Shown in pieces: positions 24,889 through 32,418 of a DNA stretch of 64,000 nt. The position numbers and the translations under genes are program-made. The stretch lies in assembly GCA_035301345.1 (NCBI GenBank), contig DATGUM010000024.1, positions 1 through 64,000 on the forward strand, given 5' to 3'. Below the pieces are notes generated by a model. It was not told where the DNA came from. It saw only the letters and a program-made list of their open reading frames with translations, and did no database searches. This DNA is from CALAMD01 sp035301345 (GTDB taxonomy: Bacteria > Bacillota > Bacilli > Bacillales > Amphibacillaceae). Numbering within the stretch: the first letter of the stretch is position 1; each line of letters begins with the position of its first letter.

Positions 24889-26544
24889 ATGGCAACATTC
24901 AATTTTCAAAATCAAGATACGATTTTATTACACGGGGGACAAGAACCTGACCCTGTGACTGGTTCACGTGCTGTACCTATTCATCAAACGACGTCTTACG
25001 TTTTTAAAGATACGGAGCATGCACAAAACTTATTCGCTTTAGCGGAACCGGGAAATATTTATACGCGAATTATGAACCCAACGACAGACGCATTCGAACA
25101 ACGTGTCGCTCAACTAGAAGATGGAGTAGCTGCCTTAGCAACAGCTTCTGGGATGGCTGCAATTACGTACGCCATTTTAAATATTACACAATCTGGTGAT
25201 GAAATTATCGCTGACAGTAACTTATATGGCGGAACGTATAATTTATTCGTCCACACGCTTCCACGTTACGGCATTACTGTAAAATTAGTCGACGGGTCAG
25301 ACCCAGAAAATATCCGCCAAGCAATTACAGACAAAACGAAAGCAGTTTTTGCTGAAACGATTACGAACCCGAGTTTAAATGTGTTCGATATTGAAGCAGT
25401 TGCAGATATTGCACACGAAAATGATATTCCACTCATCATTGATAATACATTTGCACCAGCATTTTCTAAACCGATTGCTTGGGGTGCGGACATAGTCGTT
25501 CATTCAGCAACGAAATGGATTGGTGGTCACGGGACGACAATCGGTGGTGTAGTCGTTGATGGTGGGCGATTCAACTGGGATAACGGAAAGTTCCCTGGCT
25601 TCACTGAACCAGACGAAAGTTATGGGGGCGTTCGTTACGTTGATTTAGGACCTCCTGCCTTTGCATTAAAACTACGTGTCCAATTACTACGTGATACAGG
25701 GGCAGCTCTTAGTCCACATAGCGCATTCCTATTTTTACAAGGATTAGAAACGTTGCATTTACGCATTGAACGTCATAATGAAAATGCAGCAACAGTTGTT
25801 GATTACTTAAAGAATCATCCACAAGTTGAGTGGGTAAATTATCCAGGATTATCAGACCATCCGTCACATGACTTAGCGAATAAATATTTTGCTGACGGCA
25901 AAGGATACGGATCAATTATTACATTCGGAATTAAAGGTGGACGTGAAGCTGGTCGTCAACTGATTGATCATATTGATCTATGGTCACACGTCGCAAACGT
26001 TGGAGATGCTAAATCACTTATTATTCACCCAGCATCAACGACGCACCAGCAATTAAGTGAAGAAGGATTGAAGAAGAGTGGTGTGACAGAAGAACTCGTT
26101 CGTTTAGCTGTCGGACTTGAATCACCTGATGACACGATTCAAGCGCTTGATGAAGCGATTGCTCTTGCAACTAATTCTGAAAAACAAGTAAACATTACTG
26201 AAGATAAAGTCATTGTTGCAGCATTAAAATCACCATTTGATCGTAGTGAAGGTTTGCGACAAAAAGTTATTGCTGTCGTCGGAGAAAATAATGACGCACA
26301 AACATTAGCTAAGTATGGCTTTAAAGTTGTATCTGTTACTGATTCTTTAAGCGATATTGAAGGAGACGTTGATATCGTCGTGACAAATGGTGCATTACCA
26401 GATGGTATCGCAAATGAAGCTTCAACGAAAAATGTTAAACTAATCTGGAACGAAGGTAATGACATTATTCAAGTCGGTGAAGCGTATAGCGTCGCTGGAA
26501 AACAAATTTTAGCCGAAGCTATTCGTGTAAAAACAGTTGAATAA
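24889..26544 (+). CDS. metY: O-acetylhomoserine sulfhydrylase with extra C-terminal CoA-binding-like domain
   Basis: A 551-residue protein. Residues 1-428 are a complete Cys/Met-metabolism PLP enzyme of the O-acetylhomoserine aminocarboxypropyltransferase group: TASGMAAI at about 86-93, DNTFAPAF at about 185-192 and the PLP lysine Lys209 in HSATKWIGGHG. It makes homocysteine from O-acetylhomoserine and sulfide. Usual family length is about 430, so the last ~120 residues are an extension. That tail (KVIAVVG..., YGFKVVSV, SLSDIEGDVDIVV, VKLIWNEG, LAEAIRVK) reads like a degenerate YccU-type CoA-binding Rossmann domain. An S-box riboswitch lies upstream, confirming the methionine pathway. A terminator follows. 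Confidence 0.93.
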   Translation: MATFNFQNQDTILLHGGQEPDPVTGSRAVPIHQTTSYVFKDTEHAQNLFALAEPGNIYTRIMNPTTDAFEQRVAQLEDGVAALATASGMAAITYAILNITQSGDEIIADSNLYGGTYNLFVHTLPRYGITVKLVDGSDPENIRQAITDKTKAVFAETITNPSLNVFDIEAVADIAHENDIPLIIDNTFAPAFSKPIAWGADIVVHSATKWIGGHGTTIGGVVVDGGRFNWDNGKFPGFTEPDESYGGVRYVDLGPPAFALKLRVQLLRDTGAALSPHSAFLFLQGLETLHLRIERHNENAATVVDYLKNHPQVEWVNYPGLSDHPSHDLANKYFADGKGYGSIITFGIKGGREAGRQLIDHIDLWSHVANVGDAKSLIIHPASTTHQQLSEEGLKKSGVTEELVRLAVGLESPDDTIQALDEAIALATNSEKQVNITEDKVIVAALKSPFDRSEGLRQKVIAVVGENNDAQTLAKYGFKVVSVTDSLSDIEGDVDIVVTNGALPDGIANEASTKNVKLIWNEGNDIIQVGEAYSVAGKQILAEAIRVKTVE

Positions 26545-26558
26545 ATAAATTTAACACG

Positions 26559-26590
26559 TACCGTTACGGTTATTTAGCCGTAACGGTATT
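26559..26590 (+). terminator. Terminator of metY
   Basis: TACCGTTACGG pairs with CCGTAACGGTA across TTATTTAG and is followed by TTTTTAT. Confidence 0.9.
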
Positions 26591-26665
26591 TTTATGTTTA
26601 CATCAATTGCTTAACGTGTAAACTATACATATATTGTTTATTTACAAATTAGGTGTGATGTTTCA

Positions 26666-27520
26666 ATGAAAAAACGTTATATATTTTCTCTTATTATTAT
26701 ATGTATAATCCTTTCACTGTTCTTGATCCCCTGGAAAAGTAATTCTCCTAAAATTATTCACAAGACTAACTCATTACCGACAGAAGAAAAAGATGAACCG
26801 ATTGAAGAAGATGATGATCCCGAAGATGAAAGGCCCGCTAAACAAGTGAGAAAGAAAATTCAACAATCGATTCGTCTCATGTTTCATAAAAATGTTCGGA
26901 TCGTCGCAATCGGTGATTCTCTCACGCAAGGTGTCGGTGATGAAACGGATAATAATGGATATGTCGGCATTGTAGAACAATCCATTGATACGACTGAAGG
27001 AGACATTTCCTTTTCTAATTATGGTAAAAGAGGTAATCGCACGGATCAACTGTTAGTCCGTCTTGATGAACATGAAATTATATCGGACATTAAACGTGCG
27101 GATATCGTTCTACTCACAATAGGAGCAAATGATATTATGGAAGTTGTAAAAAATAACTTCACGCACTTAACGCTTGAACCGTTCATTGAAGCCCAAGCAG
27201 GTTACGAAGAACGCTTAACGCAGATCTTAAGTACGATAACGACATATAATCAAATGGCAGATGTTTATTTAATTGGGTTTTACAATCCGTTTCATCAGCA
27301 TTTTGATGACATTGAAGAATTAGAATTAATCGTTGATGATTGGAATGAAATTAGTGAGCAAACAGCTAACCATTTTGCCAACGTTACGTACATTCCGATA
27401 AAAGATGCGTTCGATCATACAGATGACAACTTGTTTTCTGATGACCATTTCCATCCGAATCATGCAGGCTATGAACGTATTGCTTCCGAAGTGATTCATT
27501 ATTTAACAGAAGAAAGGTGA
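26666..27520 (+). CDS. ypmR: SGNH/GDSL hydrolase, YpmR-like
   Basis: A 284-residue extracytoplasmic lipase/esterase-fold protein. A signal anchor (YIFSLIIICIILSLFLIPW) is followed by an acidic linker and then an SGNH domain: block I AIGDSLTQGVGD with the nucleophile serine, block III TIGANDIM, and block V DHFHPNHAGY with the catalytic Asp and His. It matches YpmR of Bacillus, which neighbours ypmS as here (7 bases apart). Substrate is unknown; phospholipid or wall acyl esters are candidates. Confidence 0.92.
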   Translation: MKKRYIFSLIIICIILSLFLIPWKSNSPKIIHKTNSLPTEEKDEPIEEDDDPEDERPAKQVRKKIQQSIRLMFHKNVRIVAIGDSLTQGVGDETDNNGYVGIVEQSIDTTEGDISFSNYGKRGNRTDQLLVRLDEHEIISDIKRADIVLLTIGANDIMEVVKNNFTHLTLEPFIEAQAGYEERLTQILSTITTYNQMADVYLIGFYNPFHQHFDDIEELELIVDDWNEISEQTANHFANVTYIPIKDAFDHTDDNLFSDDHFHPNHAGYERIASEVIHYLTEER

Positions 27521-27527
27521 AGACACC

Positions 27528-28160
27528 GTGGTGAAAAACATCTCATGGAAAAGATTGTTTTATATATTACTTAGTTTAAATATTTTAATCGTCTTATGCA
27601 TTACTTTTCTTATTTTCAGTCCCGTTGCATCTGTAGACAAACCTGAAAGTGAGCCGATTGATTTAAATGACCGTTCACAGTTTGTTGTTCGTACGACTAA
27701 AGGAAATTTAAATGACTTAATGAATGCATATATTACGAAATTTCTTAAACAGACAGAACATAAGTATTCCGTTACGTTAGAAGACGACGTTTTATTAGAA
27801 GGAGAGCTTCCCGTATTTTCATCAACTGTTCCGCTTTCTGTGCGCTTGGAACCAGTCGTTGAAGATAACGGACATTTAATTTTAAAACAACAATCGATTG
27901 CACTCGGATCATTGCAATTGCCTAATAAGAAAATTATGGAATATATGGCAAAATATTTACCTGTCCCTGAATGGGTAACAATATTGCCACAAGACCAAGA
28001 AATTTACGTATCGTTGCAAGACTTGAATTTAAAAAGTAATTTTGATGTCCGGGTAAATACATTTGATTTAGAAGCAAATGATTTATCGTTTACGTTTTAC
28101 GTTCCGTATAAAACGCTCGGCATTGATCCGCTTCCTGTCGATCAAATGGCTAATGAATAA
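27528..28160 (+). CDS. ypmS: DUF2140 membrane-anchored protein, YpmS-like
   Basis: A 210-residue protein with one N-terminal transmembrane helix (LFYILLSLNILIVLCITFLIF) and an extracellular beta-rich DUF2140 domain. Family-typical strands are VTLEDDVLLEGELPVFSSTVPLSVRLEP and VYVPYKTLGI-like sequence near the end. It starts with GTG (a second GTG follows at once) behind GAAAGGTGAAG. Co-transcribed with ypmR, as in Bacillus. No function has been assigned to the family as far as I know. Confidence 0.9.
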   Translation: MVKNISWKRLFYILLSLNILIVLCITFLIFSPVASVDKPESEPIDLNDRSQFVVRTTKGNLNDLMNAYITKFLKQTEHKYSVTLEDDVLLEGELPVFSSTVPLSVRLEPVVEDNGHLILKQQSIALGSLQLPNKKIMEYMAKYLPVPEWVTILPQDQEIYVSLQDLNLKSNFDVRVNTFDLEANDLSFTFYVPYKTLGIDPLPVDQMANE

Positions 28161-28164
28161 TCGT

Positions 28165-28205
28165 ATAACCAAGATATGAGACAATTACAGTCATATCTTG
28201 GTTAT
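28165..28205. terminator. Bidirectional terminator ypmS / WYL regulator
   Basis: ATAACCAAGATATGA pairs perfectly with TCATATCTTGGTTAT over an 11-base loop, between two convergent genes. Confidence 0.8.
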
Positions 28206-28209
28206 CTGT

Positions 28210-29193
28210 TTAGTCATTATATAAATCAAACATGCCAGAAACTTTTTCTGTCACTTCTTCAACGAGTGACTTCGGTGAAAGAACTTTCGCTTGACTCCCC
28301 CACGTTAGCAACCAATGGACGAGCCCAGCAGATTGTTTCGCTCGCGTTCGTAAAATAAAATGATCTGGTCCATCCGTCTCAATGTTTGCATCCATCCCGA
28401 AACGATCAAGTACGACGTTAATTAAATCATTCACGAAACGTACCTTTACGTGAATATCTTCTCCCCCGTACATATGAAAGCTTTTATTCACATACGTTTG
28501 TAATGAAAAGTCATCTTTCGTAAATAATTTATCGATTAATTGGATATGCCTCATTCGGTCAAGCCTGTAGTGACGGAGTTCACCTGTTTCTTGAAATTTC
28601 CCTATTAAATAGTAATAATCATTTTGCCAAATAAGTGCATATGGCTCAACGTAATAATACTCACCATCTCGTCTGTAAGCGAATTGTTTATCGACATTAT
28701 ATCGTCCATACTTATAGCGAATAACTCTGTTAGAAGAAATCGCTTCATGTATACGGTCGATATTTAATTTGACTAACTCATAATCAACACTTGTCGATTG
28801 AGAAAAGGTCATCGTTTCAGGCAGTTTTTTAGCAACATGTTTACTCGTTAGCTGTTTGATGTTCTTAACGAGACGATCTTTTTCATTCGTCGTAATAAAT
28901 TTAGCAGATAAAATAGCATCAATCATTAAGCGGAGCTGATACACTTCAAACAGACGATTTTGATGACTGTACACGTGAGCACCATATTTTTCTTCATTTT
29001 TAATAATATCAAAACCGTTTCGCGATAAAGCCTCTATGTCAGAACGTATCGTGCGTCGGTCGAATGTCTCATTCACAAATGCCGCTTCTAAAGCTTGTTG
29101 AATACCTTTTATACTTAGTGCATGATCTTCATCTGTCTCTGCAAATAAAAGCTCTCTAATCCGTAATAAACGATCACTATTTGACTGCCCCAT
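28210..29193 (-). CDS. WYL-domain transcriptional regulator
   Basis: A 327-residue regulator. An N-terminal winged helix (LRIRELLFAETDEDHALSIKGIQQAL... DRRTIRSDIEALSRNGFDI, about 8-65) is followed by a WYL domain (about 135-215; RYKYGRY..., YVEPYALIWQNDYYYLIG) and a C-terminal WCX-type extension ending in FILRTRAKQSAGLVHWLL. WYL proteins bind nucleic acid or nucleotide ligands and regulate DNA-repair, defence or metabolic genes. I start at the ATG of MGQSN, about 11 bases after AAAGGGTG. No defence genes adjoin it; it is divergent from the ABC-F gene by 145 bases. Confidence 0.9.
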   Translation of the reverse strand: MGQSNSDRLLRIRELLFAETDEDHALSIKGIQQALEAAFVNETFDRRTIRSDIEALSRNGFDIIKNEEKYGAHVYSHQNRLFEVYQLRLMIDAILSAKFITTNEKDRLVKNIKQLTSKHVAKKLPETMTFSQSTSVDYELVKLNIDRIHEAISSNRVIRYKYGRYNVDKQFAYRRDGEYYYVEPYALIWQNDYYYLIGKFQETGELRHYRLDRMRHIQLIDKLFTKDDFSLQTYVNKSFHMYGGEDIHVKVRFVNDLINVVLDRFGMDANIETDGPDHFILRTRAKQSAGLVHWLLTWGSQAKVLSPKSLVEEVTEKVSGMFDLYND

Positions 29194-29338
29194 AAAACAA
29201 ACACCCTTTCTCAAACGATTCATCCTTATATATGTTACTTTTATTTTACACGAATATTCAATATCGTCTATAATAGAGAGAATGTGTGAATGTTAGGCAC
29301 CGCATAAATATGGCAAGAAAATTATTGGAGGACTCTTT

Positions 29339-30958
29339 ATGATTACTGTTACAGATGTAAGTTTACAATTCGCGGATAAGAAATTGTTCGAGGATGTTAA
29401 TTTAAAATTTAATGCTGGAAATTGCTACGGATTGATCGGCGCGAATGGCGCAGGAAAATCAACATTTTTAAAAGTGCTTTCTGGTGAAATCGATTCGCAA
29501 ACGGGTCACGTCTCAATCGCAAAAGATAAACGACTAGCCGTTCTTAAGCAAGATCACTTCGAATACGAAGATGAAATTGTTTTGCAAACGGTTCTCATGG
29601 GACACGAGCGATTGTTTGAAGTTATGCAGGAAAAAGATGCTATTTACATGAAAGAAGATTTTTCTGAAGAAGACGGGATGCGTGCAGCAGAACTTGAAGG
29701 TGAATTCGCTGAATTAAATGGTTGGGAAGCTGAATCAGATGCAGCGGTTTTACTGACAGGGTTAGGTATTAAGGAGTCACTTCATGACGTGAAGATGGCT
29801 GAATTAAAAGCAGACGATAAAGTGAAAGTACTTCTTGCACAAGCTCTATTCGGTAACCCAGATGTGTTATTACTTGATGAGCCGACGAACGGCTTAGATA
29901 TTCAAGCAATTCAGTGGTTAGAAAACTTTTTACTCCACTTTGAAAACACAGTTATCGTCGTTTCTCATGACCGTCACTTTTTAAACAAAGTATGTACACA
30001 TATTGCTGACGTTGACTTCGGAAAGATCCAAATTTACGTTGGTAACTATGACTTTTGGTATGAATCAAGTCAGTTAGCTGCAAAAATGGCCCAAGAAGAA
30101 AACAAGAAAAAAGAAGAACAAATTAAAGAATTACAATCATTTATCGCTCGCTTTAGTGCGAACGCTGCTCGTTCACGCCAAGCGACGTCGCGACAAAAGT
30201 TATTAGATAACATTACGTTAGACGATATTAGACCGTCTTCAAGACGCTATCCGTATATTGCATTTACACCTGAGCGCGAGATTGGAAATAATTTACTAAC
30301 AGTTAACGGTATTAGTAAAACAATTAACGGCGAAAAAATATTAGATAACGTTAGTTTCACCATTGATAAAGATGATAAAGTAGCGTTTGTCGGACCAAAC
30401 GACGTCGCTAAAACGACATTTTTTGAAATTATTACTGGTAACTTAGAACCGGATGAGGGGACGTATGAGTGGGGTGTTACGACGTCACAATCTTACTTCC
30501 CAAAAGATAACTCAGCTTTCTTTGAGAATTCTGATTTAACGCTTGTTGAGTGGTTAAGACAATATTCACCTGAAGACGAAACAGAATCATTTTTACGTGG
30601 TTTCTTAGGCCGTATGTTATTTTCAGGCGAACAAGCACTTAAGAAAGCGAACGTTTTATCAGGTGGGGAAAAAGTGCGCTGTATGTTATCTAAAATGATG
30701 TTAAGTAGCGCAAACGTGCTTATTTTAGACGAGCCGACGAACCACTTAGACTTAGAATCAATTACGTCATTAAACAACGGACTCATTTCGTTTAAAGGTT
30801 CCATGCTCTTTTCATCACATGACCATCAATTCATTGATAGTATCGCTAACCGACTCATTGAGCTAACACCGACAAAAGTCATTGATAAACATATGTCGTA
30901 TGACGAATACGTTCGTGATCAAGCATTGCAAAAAGAAATTAAACAACTTTACGTATAA
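29339..30958 (+). CDS. ABC-F family ATPase, YkpA/YbiT-like
   Basis: A 539-residue soluble protein with two ABC ATPase domains joined by the ABC-F linker (about 240-300, KKKEEQIKELQSFI). Such proteins act on the ribosome. NBD1 has a good Walker A (GANGAGKS, 34-41) and Walker B (LLLDEPTN), but its signature reads LKADDK at 156-161 instead of LSGGEK. NBD2 has an intact LSGGEK (440-445) and Walker B, but its Walker A reads GPNDVAKT (352-359), lacking both P-loop glycines. These two losses fall on the same composite ATP site. The subfamily without an antibiotic-resistance-length linker suggests a housekeeping role. A possible subfamily trait rather than damage; the frame is open throughout. Confidence 0.92.
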   Translation: MITVTDVSLQFADKKLFEDVNLKFNAGNCYGLIGANGAGKSTFLKVLSGEIDSQTGHVSIAKDKRLAVLKQDHFEYEDEIVLQTVLMGHERLFEVMQEKDAIYMKEDFSEEDGMRAAELEGEFAELNGWEAESDAAVLLTGLGIKESLHDVKMAELKADDKVKVLLAQALFGNPDVLLLDEPTNGLDIQAIQWLENFLLHFENTVIVVSHDRHFLNKVCTHIADVDFGKIQIYVGNYDFWYESSQLAAKMAQEENKKKEEQIKELQSFIARFSANAARSRQATSRQKLLDNITLDDIRPSSRRYPYIAFTPEREIGNNLLTVNGISKTINGEKILDNVSFTIDKDDKVAFVGPNDVAKTTFFEIITGNLEPDEGTYEWGVTTSQSYFPKDNSAFFENSDLTLVEWLRQYSPEDETESFLRGFLGRMLFSGEQALKKANVLSGGEKVRCMLSKMMLSSANVLILDEPTNHLDLESITSLNNGLISFKGSMLFSSHDHQFIDSIANRLIELTPTKVIDKHMSYDEYVRDQALQKEIKQLYV

Positions 30959-31000
30959 AAGTGAACATTAAAAGAGGTTGGGACAAAACCCAGAGAAATG

Positions 31001-31045
31001 AAAAGGTAATTTCAGTAGATTTAATTTTACTGGAATGACCTTTTC
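31001..31045 (+). terminator. Hairpin terminator after the ABC-F gene
   Basis: AAAAGGTAATTTCAGTAGA pairs with TTTACTGGAATGACCTTTT and is followed by CTTTTTAT. The arms resemble the 16168-16213 terminator. Confidence 0.75.
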
Positions 31046-31103
31046 TTTTTATTTGATCGACTATGTCGCTTCATAAATTTACTACGCTTTCCGCGGGCCG
31101 GCC

Positions 31104-31310
31104 TCAAACGAAAAAACAAGCGAAATTTACGGAAAACGTAAAATAGACGTAGAACCTTTCTTCGGATTTTTGAAGACTAATTTAGGTTTCACTCAAATGT
31201 CGGTTCGAGGAAAATCTAACGTGCAGAACGAAATGGCTTTTGCATTAATGGTGGTAAATATAAGAAAACACACCGTCATTAACACTGGAAATGTTCCATT
31301 TTTCACCTGA
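31104..31310 (+). pseudogene. IS1182 family transposase, C-terminal remnant
   Basis: An open stretch of 68 codons to a TGA reads KRKIDVEPFFGFLKTN, then LGFTQMSVRG, then NEMAFALMVVNIRK. This is the conserved C-terminal end of IS1182/IS1272-type DDE transposases (the DVEP.FG.LK...NL.F...RG motif carrying the catalytic glutamate region). There is no start codon or upstream catalytic domain, so it is a truncated remnant. It lies inside the inverted repeat 30972-31395. Confidence 0.85.
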
Positions 31311-31319
31311 AGATAAAAA

Positions 31320-31360
31320 AATGCTTGTGCTTATCTTTTTTATGATAAACACAAGCATTT
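31320..31360. repeat. Repeated hairpin AATGCTTGTG..., second copy
   Basis: AATGCTTGTGCTTATC pairs with GATAAACACAAGCATT, followed by T-rich sequence. The arms are the same as at 341-381. It begins about 10 bases after the transposase remnant stop codon, so it may be part of the IS end or its terminator. Confidence 0.7.
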
Positions 31361-31411
31361 TTATTTATTTGAGGCTAGTTTTGTCCCAACCTCTTCTTTG
31401 TTAGCTATTTA

Positions 31412-32146
31412 TTAGTTTAAGATTGTTACTTGTACAGAGCGTCTTCCCCACTGGAAAGCTTCGTCTTTTGTCGGTACGTGAATATCGATTTTGTTTCCTT
31501 TAATTGCGCCACCTGTATCAGCAGCAATTGCTTCACCGTATCCTTCAACGTGTACTTTCGTACCTAATGGAATAACGTTCGGATCAACTGCAATAACTTT
31601 TGCATGTGGATCGTTATTTAAGTCAACACCTGTTGCCGTAATACCTGAACAGCCTGCACACTGTGCTGTATAAGCTGTTGCACTTACTGTTAACGTTTGA
31701 CCTGATGGTTGGTCATTTTCTTCCTGAACTGGTTCTTCTTTTTTGCTTTCTTCTGCTTTAGCCGATGTATCTTCTTTAGCTTTTTTCTTATCTTTCTTTA
31801 CTGACTTGATCGTTAATTCATCACCAACTGATAGTTCTGATGAATCTAAATCGTTCCACTTCTTAATGTCTTTCTTTTTAACGTCAAAATCTTTTGCGAT
31901 ACTTGATAATGTATCACCTTTCTCAACTTCATATATTGTGTGGATATTTATTGTTTGCTTTGGATGAATCGTCGTTGAATCAAGTTCATTTATCTCAACT
32001 AGTTCCTCTACTGTCGTATCGTTCGATTCTGCAATGCTCCAGAGGCTATCTCCTGCCTCAACTTCATATTCTTTTGCTGATGCCGTTGCTGTAGCCACCA
32101 ATAAAAGCACAAATGTAATTGCCAATGTGGCCATCATCTTTTTCAT
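31412..32146 (-). CDS. LysM and 3D domain cell-wall protein, YocH-like
   Basis: A 244-residue secreted protein. Signal peptide about 1-24 (ending TATASA before KEYEV), LysM 1 about 26-69, LysM 2 about 71-113, a Lys/Glu-rich linker, and a C-terminal 3D (RlpA-like/MltA) domain at about 150-244 with the three conserved aspartates in AVDPNVIPLG, AADTGGAIKG and IDIHVP. Such proteins (YocH, Stationary-phase survival factors) bind and probably cleave peptidoglycan. A WalR-type box lies upstream, matching the WalKR control of yocH in Bacillus. RBS AAGGAGGG. Confidence 0.92.
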   Translation of the reverse strand: MKKMMATLAITFVLLLVATATASAKEYEVEAGDSLWSIAESNDTTVEELVEINELDSTTIHPKQTINIHTIYEVEKGDTLSSIAKDFDVKKKDIKKWNDLDSSELSVGDELTIKSVKKDKKKAKEDTSAKAEESKKEEPVQEENDQPSGQTLTVSATAYTAQCAGCSGITATGVDLNNDPHAKVIAVDPNVIPLGTKVHVEGYGEAIAADTGGAIKGNKIDIHVPTKDEAFQWGRRSVQVTILN

Positions 32147-32309
32147 CAGTAATTCCCTCCTTGTTTTCTAACCAAGACCAATAGTAACACAGGAAAAATG
32201 GGAATACAGTAACAGATGGGTTAAGAGATAGTTACACAAAGCGTCAAAAACGCCTCTATTGTTACATTCGTCGAGCATGTGTAACAATCGCTCAATGAAA
32301 GCGTTTTAT

Positions 32310-32326
32310 GTTACATACGCATAACA
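32310..32326 (-). promoter_or_regulatory. WalR-type binding box
   Basis: On the minus strand TGTTAT-GCGTA-TGTAAC is an exact match to the WalR pattern TGTWAH-N5-TGTWAH. It lies about 160 bases before the YocH-like start codon. Further single half-sites (TGTAAC / GTTACA) follow between 32230 and 32285. The match is seen directly; WalR control is inferred. Confidence 0.65.
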
Positions 32327-32357
32327 AATTTCAAAGCGCTTCCATACTTTTCAGCAA

Positions 32358-32393
32358 AAAAAGGTGTTGGCAACTTACGCACCAGCACCTTTT
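32358..32393 (-). terminator. Terminator of the MFS transporter gene
   Basis: AAAGGTGTTGG and CCAGCACCTTT pair across a 10-base loop, with T-rich sequence on the minus-strand 3' side. Confidence 0.75.
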
Positions 32394-32418
32394 ATTGATA
32401 AATAATTGCTTCTTTTTT

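Larger units (their letters stand above)
30972..31395. mobile_element. Decayed IS1182-type element inside an 18-bp inverted repeat
   Basis: AAGAGGTTGGGACAAAAC at 30972-30989 is repeated exactly inverted at 31378-31395. Between them lie a terminator-like hairpin (31001-31045), the last ~70 codons of a transposase (31104-31310) and a second hairpin (31320-31360). GGTTGGGACAAAA-type arms are terminator-like on their own, so this may be an original terminator of the ABC-F or yocH-like gene that was split by insertion of an IS, now mostly deleted. It fills the 450-base gap between the two genes. Confidence 0.7.

Noticed and set aside
28210..29193. WYL regulator as a marker of a defence system
   Set aside because: Neighbours are YpmS and an ABC-F protein; no defence genes are present.
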